In this document: positions 20,215-31,895 of the stretch, piece after piece | Position numbering within the stretch: position 1 is the first letter of the stretch | Layout: each line of letters starts with the position of its first letter | Source: Cerioporus squamosus | Lineage: Eukaryota > Basidiomycota > Agaricomycetes > Polyporales > Polyporaceae | Assembly (NCBI GenBank): GCA_022592435.1 | Contig: JABYQS010000313.1 | Location: 1 to 32,072, forward strand | Reading direction: 5' to 3' | DNA length: 32,072 nucleotides | The notes under the pieces: generated by a model | What the model saw: only the letters and a program-made list of their open reading frames with translations | Databases searched by the model: none | What the model was told of the DNA's origin: nothing | Program-made: the position numbers and the translations under genes

Positions 20215-22787
20215 ATGTCGGCCCTCACAGAGCGACCTCGCGTCCCACCCGAAGTTGCAGAGAACATCATCGACCAACTCAGCAGCGATGTTGACTCACT
20301 CCGCAGCTGCGCCTCAACCTGTCACGCATGGCATCCCCGCGCTTGGTATCACCTCGTCGCCTCTATCCGTATACAGTCGAGAGAACAACTATACTTCGTC
20401 TGCGACTACTTCAGCTCCAACCCTCGTGTGGCCGCTGCTGTCCGAAGCCTCTCGATGTTGCCCTCGGATGTCGAACGCAACCCTATATTCCTCCTCCTGG
20501 CTGTCCCGGTGGCCTTGTTGTCGCGGCTCCCGAACCTACGGAGCTATAGCATCGGAAGTTCGAGGTTCCTCCCCAAGTTGAAACCCCTTTCTTTCCACGC
20601 CACTACCTTCGTCCGTATGAAGACATACCTGCTTGTGGAAGAGCTGAGGTTAGGATCGCTGAATTTCCAGTCGGGTGGGGAGCTCGCGCGGCTCTTGATC
20701 GCCTTGCCACGCCTGCGACGGCTCGAATGCCTGGACTTAGTTTTGGCGGACAAGAGAGATCTCGTGGCCAGTCCAACTGGCTCGACACGATTCCGGGACA
20801 GGTGCCGGTTTCTGTCAAGAGTAACGGTGCGTCACATACTGGACACATCATAGGCAGTTGCAGGTGGAGGCTGACCTTTCGTGGATAGATATGGCAGCAT
20901 GCAGACGTTGAACCCATCCGACTCATTATCGAGATATCCCTCTCCGCACTGGAAGTACTGCAGTACAAGCTGGATTGCGGTATGTCTTCGTGAAAGCTAA
21001 TTGACTCGAAGTAGGGACCAGCATTGACTGTCAACGGGCTTCTGCAGACCGCCATGAGGCTCTCGACGTGTCAAAGCTGAAGCGCCTGCAATCCCTGGTG
21101 TTCCCGATCCCTGGTGCAGAGTGGCCTTGCCAGATTTTCGCCGGATCAGCCAAATATTGACTGCGTCGATCCCGAAGACGCTCAGTAACTTGACCATTGA
21201 CTTCACGATTCCTCTCCCCATCACTCTGGCGCAATCCTGGCAGGACCCGGACCGGTGTCATAACTGTCAACCACTGGAGGATGTTATCCCCGGCCATCAT
21301 CTAGCAGGCTCCTGGCCATACCCCGACCCGTCACATAATTGTCAAACGCTGGAGGATGCTATCATTGCGCTTGGGACACTACGCCTAGTCGTTGCGATAT
21401 CGAAGGCAAAGCGAAACAGATTCCCGTTCTGGTCGAAGATAATCCGCGATTCGTTCCCGCGTCTCCACCAGAATAACAAATTGGAGGTAGAGTGCTCTTC
21501 TGGTGCGTACGACATATGCGTGTCACTGTGCCATCACGGCTTACATGCAAAGTTGTAGCGGATTCGCACGGGCGGGAACATCTCGGTCACGACTCGCGTG
21601 TCACCGCCATGGCCGCTTCACTGGACAGTCGATATGTGGCGACGGGAGGAAGGGACGGAACTGTCGTCATATGGAGTGGGACCTCGCGCTCACAGACCAG
21701 TCTCGTCGAGATACAGTGCCAGTGCCCCATTGCGGACCCGGGCAATTGTCAAATCATGTCCCTCGCGTTCTTTGGCACCGGCGAATACCTGGCGGGCAGG
21801 CAGCGATCCACTCTCTTCATCTGGCGCGTCACCGACGGCTCTTTCGTCCATTCAATCAAAGTACCCTCCGAGGTTCACGGTACAATGTGGGAGGACAGTT
21901 CGAACTATGTCACTCTCTCCGCGTTGGAAGTCGCATCGGACGGACTAGTCGGCCTCTCGATCACGACGGCGCATGTTGTTCAGCCCCCGGGGGTCCCCCT
22001 CCACGATGTCAGTCCACTTATTTCCTGGTCCCTTCCCCAGAATCTCGCACTGGGCAATGAAGTTGTAAGATACGATTTCTGCGCGCTGTCCTCCAGTGGC
22101 AGATTCATCGTGACATGGAGCAGCGGGGTTTGCGAGCTATGGCGCATGGTTGATTCCGCTCCCACATACGAAATGCATCGGTTGACCATTGGACACCCCT
22201 ACCCCAACATCTTTCCTGACCGCGCGCATTTCCTAGAAGATGACCAGCTCATTATGGATATGGACGACGGCACCGTCTACTGGTGGGACCTATCTTCGTT
22301 CCCGCTAGTCACAACTGCACCACCCGGCGTCCTCGCCCTCAAGCGACATCCGCGCCATCGCCAAGATCTCCGAGTGATGATGACAGACCTGTCGGTGTCG
22401 CCTCTACGCTCTTTCCTCGTTGCATGCTTCTCGGATGACCCCAATGTACCAATACTGGTGCGCACGAGCAGCTTCGGAGCGCAGGGTCATCGGAACGACG
22501 TCGTTTCGACAAGCTATACGTACCTCCACGGCCACCAACAAGCGGTACGCGCTGCGTGCGTCTCTCCGTGCGAGCGGTATGTCGCCACCGCCTCCGAGGA
22601 CACCACCGTCCGTCTGTGGAGCGCTAGGGATGGATCGCTTGTATGGACCTTCGTCGACCACGATGCCGTAGTGACGCACGTTGTCTTCTCCCCGGACGGA
22701 AGAACTTTGACATCGGGGGACAGGGACGGAAGAGTTCTCATGCACGTCTTGTCTATGTTCGTGAGGAAGGTACCCCTCTGCTCCTAG
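20215..22787 (+). CDS. F-box and WD40-repeat protein (copy C), about 778 aa
   Basis: Third member of the family, predicted SCF substrate adaptor. Exon 1 (20215-20826) has exactly the same length, 204 codons, as in B and encodes the F-box (PPEVAENIIDQL, then SCASTCHAWHPRAWYHL). Further exons are 20889-20979, 21048-21099, 21150-21502 and 21559-22787, giving 779 codons ending TAG. The short intron 21100-21149 (50 bp, weak GTTCCC donor) is needed: without it the frame meets TGA soon after 21140. It restores SLVQIL, matching VQIL in B. If it is not spliced, this is a frameshifted pseudogene. The WD40 exon is fully open, with repeats such as GHDSRVTAMAASLDSRYVAT and, near the end, ATASEDTTVRLWSARDGSL and a final propeller blade. 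An in-frame 75-bp duplication in exon 3b adds 25 residues. Confidence 0.75.
21226..21375 (+). repeat. In-frame 75-bp tandem duplication inside copy C
   Basis: Units 21226-21300 and 21301-21375 both run from CT(G/A)GC(G/A) through CAGGCTCCTGG-like and CCCGACC-like sequence to TGTCAA...CTGGAGGATG(T/C)TATC. They are clearly diverged, so the duplication is old. It keeps the frame and repeats a motif that ends in CQ(P/T)LED(V/A)I. Copy B has one copy. Confidence 0.75.
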
Positions 22788-23762
22788 TCCGTTGGCGGTG
22801 GGTGATGTATAAATGTATTGAGAGCATGTACTCGAGCCTCGATACAGGTGTTGCAATTATGACTCTCTGTTCCCTCCATGTACGAGTACTCGTTACGGAT
22901 GTTCCCGCTCCATGACAGCGGAGAGAGCAGTCATGGTCGTCGCATAGCGGGTCATCGGAGTGCTTTTCCACGTCGGACGGGAATCCGCTCAGAAACCATC
23001 GACGTTGACGGGGGAGTCACAGGGATAGTCTACACTGGCACCTACATGACCTCAAACAAACAGACATCGGCTGACTTCATATTCAAATTCCAGATGCTGC
23101 GGTGGGCCAAGCTTAAGCCTAGTAGAAGGGCGAAAGCACCACGATGGCATCGAGGAACCGTTGCATCCGTCCAAGGCTCATGACAGGCTGCACGAAAGTC
23201 GAAGCATTTGAAAATTGCCTACTACACTCTCACGTAGCCCGAACGCAGTAACCTGAACAGAGTACTGGACTCCCGCTGCCTCCCGGAGCTCCAGCCTGAT
23301 GCCTCAGAACTCACTCACACTCTCACCCATAGCAGTTGCAAACGCGCCACAGGCAATATTCATTCATTTCTACACCGGCGAGCACATTACTACTGGTACC
23401 TACTACGTATGTACGCGTAGAGAGTCAAGGTCGGAAAAGAGGAGTAGGAGGAGTATGAGGAGAGGGGGGTAATAGAACGGGACACAGAGTCTGTGTCGGA
23501 GGCAAAGATACTACACTGCTCGACAACGGCAATACGATAGACAATAAACACACACACAGAGACAAGAGACACGAGACACGACACGTATAAGAGACGAGGA
23601 GGAGAGGACAAGGACAAGACAAGACAAACGACGTAGCAAGAGGCAAGTACAGGCAAGACGAGACAAGAGCACATGCACACAAACCCGACGACTTCAACAA
23701 CACCGCAAGTCTCGAGCGACCAACGAAGAACAGCGAACCACAGTCCAGCATCATCCACACAC
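22788..23762. other. Intergenic region between copy C and the SET3-like gene
   Basis: A tail-to-tail spacer. TATAAATGTATTG (22807) just after the stop of C may belong to its 3' end processing. A 101-codon open frame (22878-23183) is unrecognised. From 23540 to 23670 the plus strand is a purine-rich simple sequence (GAGACAC, GACAAGACAAGAC), which would be a CU-rich tract in the 3' untranslated region of the SET3-like gene. Confidence 0.5.
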
Positions 23763-26700
23763 TCACCGCCACGACCCACCCCGCCCGCGTCCTCTCGACG
23801 GCCCCGGGTGCCACACACGGTCCCCATCCCGATCTCTATCCCGTCCCCAATCGCGCACCCGGTCCCGGTCCCTATCCCGGTCTGCAGACGGACCCCGCGG
23901 AGGCGGCGGCGCGTAGTAAGGTGCGTTCTGGCCTCCACCGCTGCTCGAGTACGACGAGCCGCCGTATGCCCCACCCTGGCGGAGAGCGCGGGGCGCAGAC
24001 GGCGGAGCTGGGGGCGGTAGGCGCGACGCAGACGCAGACAAGTTGCGTGCGTGGTACGCGGGATGCAACGGGGCGCGCGCTGACGACTGCGACAGAGACC
24101 CAGGCGACGGACGGGTCGGGGACAGCCCCCCAGAAGAGTAGAAGTGGCGGGGATGTGTCGGGGGCGAGTGCGACCGCGGAGGGGCGAGCGAGAGGGACTT
24201 GGGCGGGGGAGGGCTCAGGATCTCGCCGTCCTCCTGCGAGGGATGCGAGACGAGCGGGACGCGGGACTGAGACAGCTTCGGAGACATCCGCGGGGTGACA
24301 GGAGTGGGACTCGCGGCACGCTGGCTGCGTGTGCCGACGGGCGAGCTGGTGCCTTCCCGTGCCGGAACGACCAGGCCACTAGGCATCGTACTGTCAAGCA
24401 GCTCAACCTTCGCCTCCAACGTCTTGGCGTACCCATTGAGTTCCCGTGGGGGCGTCCGAGTTGGCGAAGATCTGCGGCGGTGGTCGAGCGAAGCGGAGCG
24501 GTCACGGAGGTGACCGTTCGGAGCAGGAGCTGTGGGCGTTGAGACGTCTGGTCGATCGCAGGTAGGTTCGACAGGTCGCGACGAGTCGAAGAGTGGTGCG
24601 TCGTCATCAGCCGCAGTGCCCGGCGTGACTTTGTCGTCGTGGACTTGAGATCCGGGAAGATCGACAGCGTCGCGCGACTGCACCTGCGCATCATTCATCT
24701 TGACGTCCCCATCCACGTCAGTCATCTCCACCTCCATCTTCCCGTCCACCTCCATTGTCGTGACCTTCTCATCCTGCGCATCCACCACTGACGATGGCTC
24801 CGGAATCGACACAACTGGCGACGAACTCACCGACGCAGCTTCTGCACCAGAGCCATCATTCCTCTGCTCAACCTCAACCTTCCTCTGCTTAACCTCGTCC
24901 TTGCTCTGCTCAACCTCCATCGCCACCTCAGCCTGCCCAAGTGATCTGACCTCCTCCCCGCGCACACCCAGCGGCGGCGGCGACCCACTCCCTGCAGCAG
25001 GAGGCAAGGGCGCATCACGCACCGACGCCGGCGACGCGACCAGCGCCGCGTCCCCGCCCATCGCCGGACTCTGCATCGAGCTGCCGCTGCCACTGCTGTG
25101 TTCCGCCGCCTCCTTCTCGCGCTCCTTCTGCTCCTCGCGCTGCTTCTTCTTGCGCATCGCAAAGTCCTTGAGCGAGAGCTTCACCTTCGGGGGCGGCGGT
25201 GGCGCTTTCGGAGGCTCAGGTGCAGATTCGGGTGCAGCGGATTTGGGTTCAGCAGGTTCGTGTGCAGCGGGTTCGGGTGCAGCGGGTTCGAGTGGGGGAG
25301 CGGGAGGTGTGGAATCGGGTGGTGGCGGCGGTGGTTCAGACGCAGGTTGCGCGGGGGGTTCCGGCGCTGGTAGAGGTTCGGATGCAGGCGGTGGTGACAG
25401 GGGTTCCGACGGCGTGGGTTCTGAAGGAGGGGGAACGTTGGCTGGAGGTTGAGGTGGAGGGGGAGATGCATCCCGCTGAGGCGCAGGTGCAACTGCATGT
25501 CCCTGCGCGGACTCAACAACGGGCGACACCTCGACCGGTTCGGCGACGGGTGGTGGTGGTGATTGTAATTGTGCAGGAGCTACATCGCCTTCGCCTGAAG
25601 ACCCCGCCACACGACCTTCCGCATCCTCGGCTGAAGACACGGGCGGAGCCTCCTGAGCAACCACCGACGCCTCATCGGGCGGAAGGAGAGCGGGCGGGAT
25701 ACCCAATGGATAACCAGCAGCAGCGACAGCGCCAGACATGTGAGGGATAGCCGACGCAGCCGCAGCGAGTATCGAGAGCAGGGACGTCTCGGGCGCGGGC
25801 GCAGGAGGCGACGCAGCAGCCATGCCCACCTCCGGGCTCTGGCTCTGGCTCGTTGGCGGCGGCGCAGAAGGTCCGTCCACGTCCATCGCGTCCTCCTTCT
25901 CCTCAACCATAGCATGCCGCGTCCCGTCCTCCTCCTCTGCAGAAGCAGCCATGGAGCGTGTGGCATCGTGAGGCGGGTCAGGAGGGAGCGGAGTCGAAGG
26001 CGGCGGAGGCGGAGAAGCAAGAGTCTTCGACACCATCGCGGGCGACCGCGCAGGGTAGAGGACTTCCGCCCCTTCACAGCGTCTTCGCGACGCAGGAGCG
26101 ACGGCTTCAGTAAAGACGCGGGCTCGTCCTCCATAGCAGGGGTACGCGGGCGTCCGCTCTTCGTCGTCGTCGTGCACTCAGCTTTCTCCTTCTCCTTCCC
26201 CTTCGCGTCTTCTTTCGCCTTTTCTTTACCCTTCGCCCTCGACTTGACAGTCTTCGGCGGCTTCTCAGAGTCAGGCGTGGGCGGAGGCTGAGGCGATGTG
26301 GTCGGGCGGCGCGCCTTGGTGGCCTTGGTCGTCTTCGACGCGGTGGACGCGGACGGTGCAGATGCAGATGCAGATGCAGGAGTGGGGGGAGACTTCGAAT
26401 CGGATCGAGAAGCGTGAGGAAGGGGGATAACAGGCGAAAGCAACGATAACTTAGAGAACGGAATCGAGGGCGAGTGCTGGCCGTCGAGCGCCAGGCGGAG
26501 CTTCGACGAGGAGGAGCTAGTCGACGATGAGGACGAGGAAGTGGATATGGGCGGGGCATGTATAGAATGATTCGTGGATGCGGACGATCCGAGTGGGGGT
26601 GTTCGTGAAGGGGGAACGGGTGGGGGCGGCATATCTCGCGAGTCTGTCGACCAGGGTTACATCAGATCCACACGGCAAGCAGGTAAGCAGGTCACGCACC

Positions 26701-28715
26701 GATATACGAGTCATCTCTGCCACTACTCGTCCTCGACCGCCCACTCCCATCGCTCAAAGAAGGTGAATGCATCCCAACATCCGAGTCTCGAGGCCCACTG
26801 TGCTCGCGCAGCCGCTCGACGCTCTTCGCGATCCATGACTTGCGCAGCTTCGGAGGCAGACGCGCTTCTTGCGGGGACGCATCCACGTCCATCGGCTCCG
26901 AGGAACCTTCTGAGTGACGGCGTGCACGCGAACGAGCTATCAAGGGTCAGTACATAGTATACTTGCGGAACGATAGCGACATACCTCTGTGCTCGTCGTT
27001 ATCGCTCTCGTCAGGCACATCCTCCGCGCGCCCCTTTCCCTTGCGGTCCTTCCCCTTCGTCCTATTCGACGCGTTGAGGAGTTCGTCGGGGAACGAGACC
27101 TTGCGCGTACCCGAGGGCAGCCGAGACGGACCCGCCTCAGGAGGGACGAGCTCGACACCACCCATCCCGCCCGAGAACGGTATCCGCTCGCGCGTGCGGA
27201 AGCCACGCTCGATGCCGATAAGGGGTCCAAGGTCGATCGGGCTCTCCGCCGGCTGTTCTGACTTGCCTCGATGCTTCTCCTTGGTGAACTGCGAGGGGGG
27301 CGATGGGGAAGGGGTGAGCGGGGTCTGGTTCTCGACGAACTCAGCAATCCGAGTGAGCACACAATCGCGCGCCTTCGCCCCACATGCGCACGTCGTGAAC
27401 GTTGACGCAAGGGTGTGCAGCATCGAGGTCATCTGGTTGCGGAAGTGTTGTACTTGATGCGGACTGAAAGGACACAACTTGAGCGCGCGCGGAGAGCGAT
27501 GATAGCGACGACGTACGGGAATGCGAAGGGACTCTGGATCAGTGCGGGGAGATGATGCACCACGTTCTCGTCGTCCCATTCCCAGCCAAGTACCACCTCT
27601 TCATTGGCTTTGAGGTCGCGGAGCGCAAAGATCCCGAACTTCACCGCGTCGTCCCCAGCTTTGGTGCGTTCCTTGGACGGACAGAAGATGGGCCTGAGGA
27701 TCGCATTGGGCCTGCATCCGTTGCGCACGAAGCGTGACTGGTCTCCAGTGATGCGAGCATCAAGCGCGACGTCGAGCGGAGGGCCGAAGAGATGGACGTA
27801 TGGCTTCGGCATGCCGAGGTGAGCATAGGCGTTGAGCGGGTCTCGAAGGTAGGTCGCAGTGGGGATGATCGTAGACGGGTACGGGGCAATAAGCTTGGAG
27901 GATGTGATGGGCTGCGTGGCATGAATCGCATAGGACGGCGGACGTACCGATGCGTTGCCATTCGCGAAGATTGAGGGGAACGACGCTGCGGACGTGGGGA
28001 CGGGCTGCACTGCAATATGAGGGATGTGCAAGGGGCCGGGGACGTCGTCTGGGGAGAGGAGAGCGGGTGTCGTACACCCAGGTGTGAGATTAGAGGGGGA
28101 TATGGCGGTGATGCCGCGCCAGTCAGAGGCAACACGGCGCAGACGGTCACGGGCATCGTCGGTGACGATGTCCTTTGTGATGGAGACATAGGAGTGTTCC
28201 ATCGGCTCGTCAATGTCGACGTGCTCGTCCTCCGCCTGCACTGGTGTGTGAGGGGCGACGGAGGTGTTGATCGACGCACGCCGCTTGCGTTTGTTGGCAC
28301 CCTCGCCGGGCGCAGCGTTGGGCTTGCGGGGCTTGCGCTCGACGCCCGGGCTGGCCTTGCGCTGCTTCTGCGTGCCGGCGGCCTGGCGGATGCGGGTCCT
28401 CTGGAGCTTGACGGCGCGTTCGCGGTTGACGGGGCGGGGTGCGCACTCCCAACAGTGCCATTCGTCGGGGACCTCGTTCTGAACGATGCTGAAGCAGGCG
28501 GCATGGCACCAGCGGGAGCACGAGTCGCAGCAGATGGAGAAGCCGTCATCGTCGGAAAAGCCGCAGATGCAGTAGATGGACTCGGAGCTGTTCGTGTCGT
28601 CGCTGTGGTCGACGGTGGCCGGCTGCTTGCGCTTGGCGGGGACGGTGGAGGGGGAGGGGAAGGCACCGGTGAGTCCAAGCAAGCCTAGTGCAGCCTCGGT
28701 TGCATCGCTTGGCAT
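23763..28715 (-). CDS. SET3/MLL5-like PHD-finger and SET-domain protein, about 1580 aa
   Basis: Expected subunit of a Set3-type histone deacetylase complex that reads H3K4 methylation. Exons 28715-27517, 27463-26985, 26936-26700, 26643-26078 and 26024-23763 (introns of 48-56 bp) join in frame to 1581 codons. The PHD finger is at about 47-92 with Cys49, Cys51, Cys63, Cys66, His71, Cys74, Cys88 and Cys91. The SET region is about 258-386, with YVHLFGPPLDVALDAR, RFVRNGCRPNA and KANEEVVLGWEWDD. The catalytic NHSC motif is replaced by RNGC, as in the Set3/MLL5 group, which is thought to lack methyltransferase activity. The rest is low complexity: Pro/Ser/Ala-rich, a Lys-Glu-rich segment (MRKKKQREEQKEREKE), and an Arg-Asp then Arg-Gly C-terminus. 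Intron 4 to 5 (26077-26025) is inferred from a frame change. The frame is open upstream to 28892 with an acidic stretch, so the true start may be further 5'. Confidence 0.87.
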
Positions 28716-31169
28716 ATCATAGAAGGAAACCGTGGTGAAAGAGCTCTCGTCGTCGTGGGTGGCGTGTTCGTCGTCGTCGTGGTCAGTGAGCAAGGAGGAA
28801 AGGGCGGCGAGGAGGAGGAGGGCAAAGATATGGGCTGGGCGCCTACGGGACCCAGCGTTGGTCTGACAAACGCCCTCAGCCACAGTTTGCAAACAAAGCC
28901 AAGCAACAGGGCTATGAGCGCCTGCCGAATGCCTTATGAAGCGTGCTCTTGATTATTTTCCTCTCGTTGCCCTCTTTTCTCCGTCTCTTCGCCCCGTCGT
29001 GGCGCTCGTCGCCGTCGTTGTTGTGCTCGTCGCTGTTGTTCCCGTCGTTAGCGCATTGTCTCACTGCCCACCTAAGATCTTGCGGTGCTCGCTTCGTCCA
29101 GGCTTACATGGTGAGTTCTCCGCTCCGGTTATTCTCTACGATACAATCGCTCCCGTGTCATGATGAACAAAATATCACATTCAAGCTCAACAGTCTAATG
29201 GTCTACGACCAGTTGATGACTACCTTTACTTCTGCAATTCTGAACCATCCTTGTTCTCCTGCCTCTCCCGTGTATACACAGGAAGAACTGACGCATCTCG
29301 TTTCAGATATCTCGACTTTGTGAGCGTATGTATCTTGCTATGATCATGTCCCTCTACGCTTTTGCACTATATCATGATGTTTCCCTCTTATGTCGCACTC
29401 CGCAATGTCTTGCAATACGTTTGGCACCCTTTCCGTGTGTGCTGTTCTGCCGCGACCTCTCGGGCGAATCTGTTACTGGTCTGCGAAGCTGGCCTCCAGT
29501 CAGCGGGACGTCTTGAGCATATCAACGTTGAATCAAGGTAAGTAGTCAGTTCGTCCTCCGTATATCTACGTCGCCATCGACCTGGTTATGCCGGGTATCG
29601 AAGTCAACGTATGGCCCGAAGGACCCGGATCCCGCTCACCTCGATGGACCCGCTCTACTAAACAGTCCATATATCCTATCTGTTCGCTAGTGTCAGGCTA
29701 TCGCAACAGAAGTACACTTCGCCCACCCACCAGCTTCGTCACCTTGCACGCGCAGCCATGCAGTGATCGGAGACCGTCGCATACACTGACTCGGGACTAA
29801 GTATCATTATGAGGACTTTAGTCAGCTCTCCTTGGTTCGATTGGCCAGCGTCTACTGCACCGAACCAACTCGCATCGGACCGGCTCCGAGGATGTCTCCG
29901 TACCTTCGCGCCTCTCTTGCCTCTCTGCCTTCGTCCCCGGGCCATGGCCATATAGCAAGCTAGTACCTCTCTCCGCCTCCTCGCAATGTCAGCTGCTAGT
30001 CGCAAACCCTGACAGCACCACTTTCGAGTTGCTTAGCTTCTCCCTCTGACTTGCGGGAGTGGCGAAGGATGACCTCCGGCATGATATCCGAGTCCCTACC
30101 TCTCTCTGCTCCAGAACCTCCAGTATTGGCTGCATTGCCGGCAGAGTCACTCGACACTTCGAGGGACAAGGCTCTAACGATGTGGACTCTGCAGGCATAT
30201 CTCCTACACCCTTTCAGCTGGCGACCGCACAGCGCACCTCCGACAAACATGGTGACGTGGGCGGTGGTAACTGGTTGTCACAGTCATTGGTCACTTCAAA
30301 CCAGACGTCATGCTTGCTGCAGTAGTTGTCCCGGAGGCTCGTAGTGCAACCCTGGAACATACCAAGTCAGAGGACAGAGAGTCACATCCAGCTAAGGCCA
30401 ACAAGGCAGAAAGAATAGCTTTCGTGCTATGATAAGCATGCCTCCATGAATCCTACCGCATCCCTCCGAGCTCGCGCGCTGTTGATCATCTTCTGTCACT
30501 ACATACTAGGGATGATTCCCTTGGGGGCAATCTGGTAGACACCGCTACAGTACTCTCATTCAAGTGAAAGTGCGCTGACGAGTGCGAGGAGCAGCATGTG
30601 GTTTGCGGCCATGATGTTAGCATGCAAGTTCAGTGTTCATGCCGAGGGGGTGAGCTTTGTCCCTGCAACAGAAGAGATGGACCCGCACGATGTTTTCCCC
30701 ATACATGTTCAGCCAATGTCTGCAGAAGAGGCCAGTCGACATGCAGTCAGTCCCTGACACATTTTGGGATGTGTCCGCCGAGCCCATCCCTGTGGGTGCA
30801 AGCACGCGTGCAAGGTTGCTACTACTACTACTACTACTACTGCTCATAGGTCACGTTGCTTCTCCAGGCTTCAAGAGATACAGTGAAGAGGATGTATATC
30901 ATATTGGTAGCCGAGAGTGAATGAATTCTACTGGATCCGAGACAAGGCGAGAAGGCAGCTCGGAGTGCCTTGTGACACTGATTGAGTGTCAGACTAAGAT
31001 CAGTCTCCATGTTTGCACATTGTTGATCGCTCAACAGCATTAATGTTCAGTATGCACTCAGTGCCAGCCGGTGCTTGCCCGGCAGGCAGCCTAATAGTGC
31101 AGCGGTCGATATGGAGAGCTGGACTCAACTCCTACTATAGGACACTGATGGGGCAAACACACACAGCAA
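28716..31169. other. Gene-poor region upstream of the SET3-like gene
   Basis: No gene can be supported across about 2.4 kb. Plus-strand frames at 28936-29163 and 28943-29323 start divergently from the SET3-like gene; the first begins with a hydrophobic Val-rich stretch that mimics a signal peptide, but it is built of GTC/GTT runs and ends without a domain. The sequence from 29500 to 31170 is less GC-rich than the coding regions and shows no long frame on either strand. It contains one microsatellite. Confidence 0.5.
30819..30842 (+). repeat. CTA/ACT trinucleotide microsatellite
   Basis: About eight perfect copies of CTA, bounded by GGTTG and GCTCATAGG. The tract accounts for the poly-Leu, poly-Tyr and poly-Ser runs in the overlapping open frames, which are artefacts. 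Confidence 0.95.
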
Positions 31170-31174
31170 CTCGA

Positions 31175-31895
31175 TGTTACATTTCGTGCTCCAAGACACC
31201 CAACTCCGGACTCAACTCCGACCGGACTCCGGTTCGTCCGTTGACTCATACTTACTTCCTCATCCTTTCGTTGTGACTCATCCTTACTACAATACTTACC
31301 CCTTACTATCCGCTCCCCTCGGACTCCGATCACCTCCGCAGTCCCGATAGTATTACCCGTTTGTATCCGCACTTGTATCCACTTGTATCTGCACTTGCCT
31401 CCATTTCCTGTTGGCTACTTACTTGCTTCCGCCTTGGCACCGGACTCCAACTCCTGTCTCTACTTTCAGCTTACCCCTTTCGGACCTCCGGACTTTAGTA
31501 TTTAAGCCTGCTTGTATCCTCCCTTAGACCTTAGTTCTGATATCTCGTTTACTTCCCTCTTATCCTTCTCGGTATCAACAACTCAATCTATTGTCTCCTC
31601 TTCTAAACTTGTCCACACCTCCGTCCGGACTTCTGACCTCCGACCTCCGACCTTCGTCTTCTGACTCTGGTCACTCGGCGTCTGACCCTCTGGTTCCCTC
31701 TCTGCTTGACTTCCTCCTTCGTTGCTTACTCCGGTATAAACTCCGGAGTTCTGTTCCCTTGCAAATAGAAGACAACTTGCGTCTCCTCAGGGCGTTGGTC
31801 AATAACTTCGCCAAAGTCTTCACTCCCACGCTGCCTTCGGACTTCGGACTTCGGACTTCCTTCAGGAGTTTGACTTGGCACGCACAGTCTTAACA
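31175..31895. mobile_element. Solo LTR of an LTR retrotransposon, with 5-bp target-site duplication
   Basis: The element is 721 bp, starts TGTTAC and ends CTTAACA, so it has the TG...CA ends and a 5-bp inverted terminal repeat (TGTTA/TAACA). It is flanked on both sides by CTCGA (31170-31174 and 31896-31900), as a target-site duplication from retroviral-type integrase. Inside lie a TATA-like TATTTAAG (31499-31506) and a pyrimidine-rich first half with CACTTGTATC repeats, suited to a U3 region read on the plus strand. No internal coding region, primer-binding site or second LTR is present in the window, and the matching duplications show that the interior was lost by LTR-LTR recombination. The family (Gypsy or Copia) cannot be told from the LTR alone. 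The remaining 172 bp to the window end hold nothing recognisable. Confidence 0.85.

Noticed and set aside
24700..25452. 250-codon plus-strand open frame rich in Ser, Gly and Ala
   Set aside because: It is the antisense shadow of the Pro/Ala/Glu-rich part of the SET3-like gene; composition alone keeps it open.
28936..29323. Plus-strand frames with a hydrophobic, signal-peptide-like start
   Set aside because: The hydrophobic run comes from GTC/GTT repetition, the frames overlap each other, and no domain follows.
29833..29843. GGTTCGATTGG resembling a tRNA B box
   Set aside because: It lacks the full GGTTCGANNCC pattern, and no A box or cloverleaf arms can be drawn around it.
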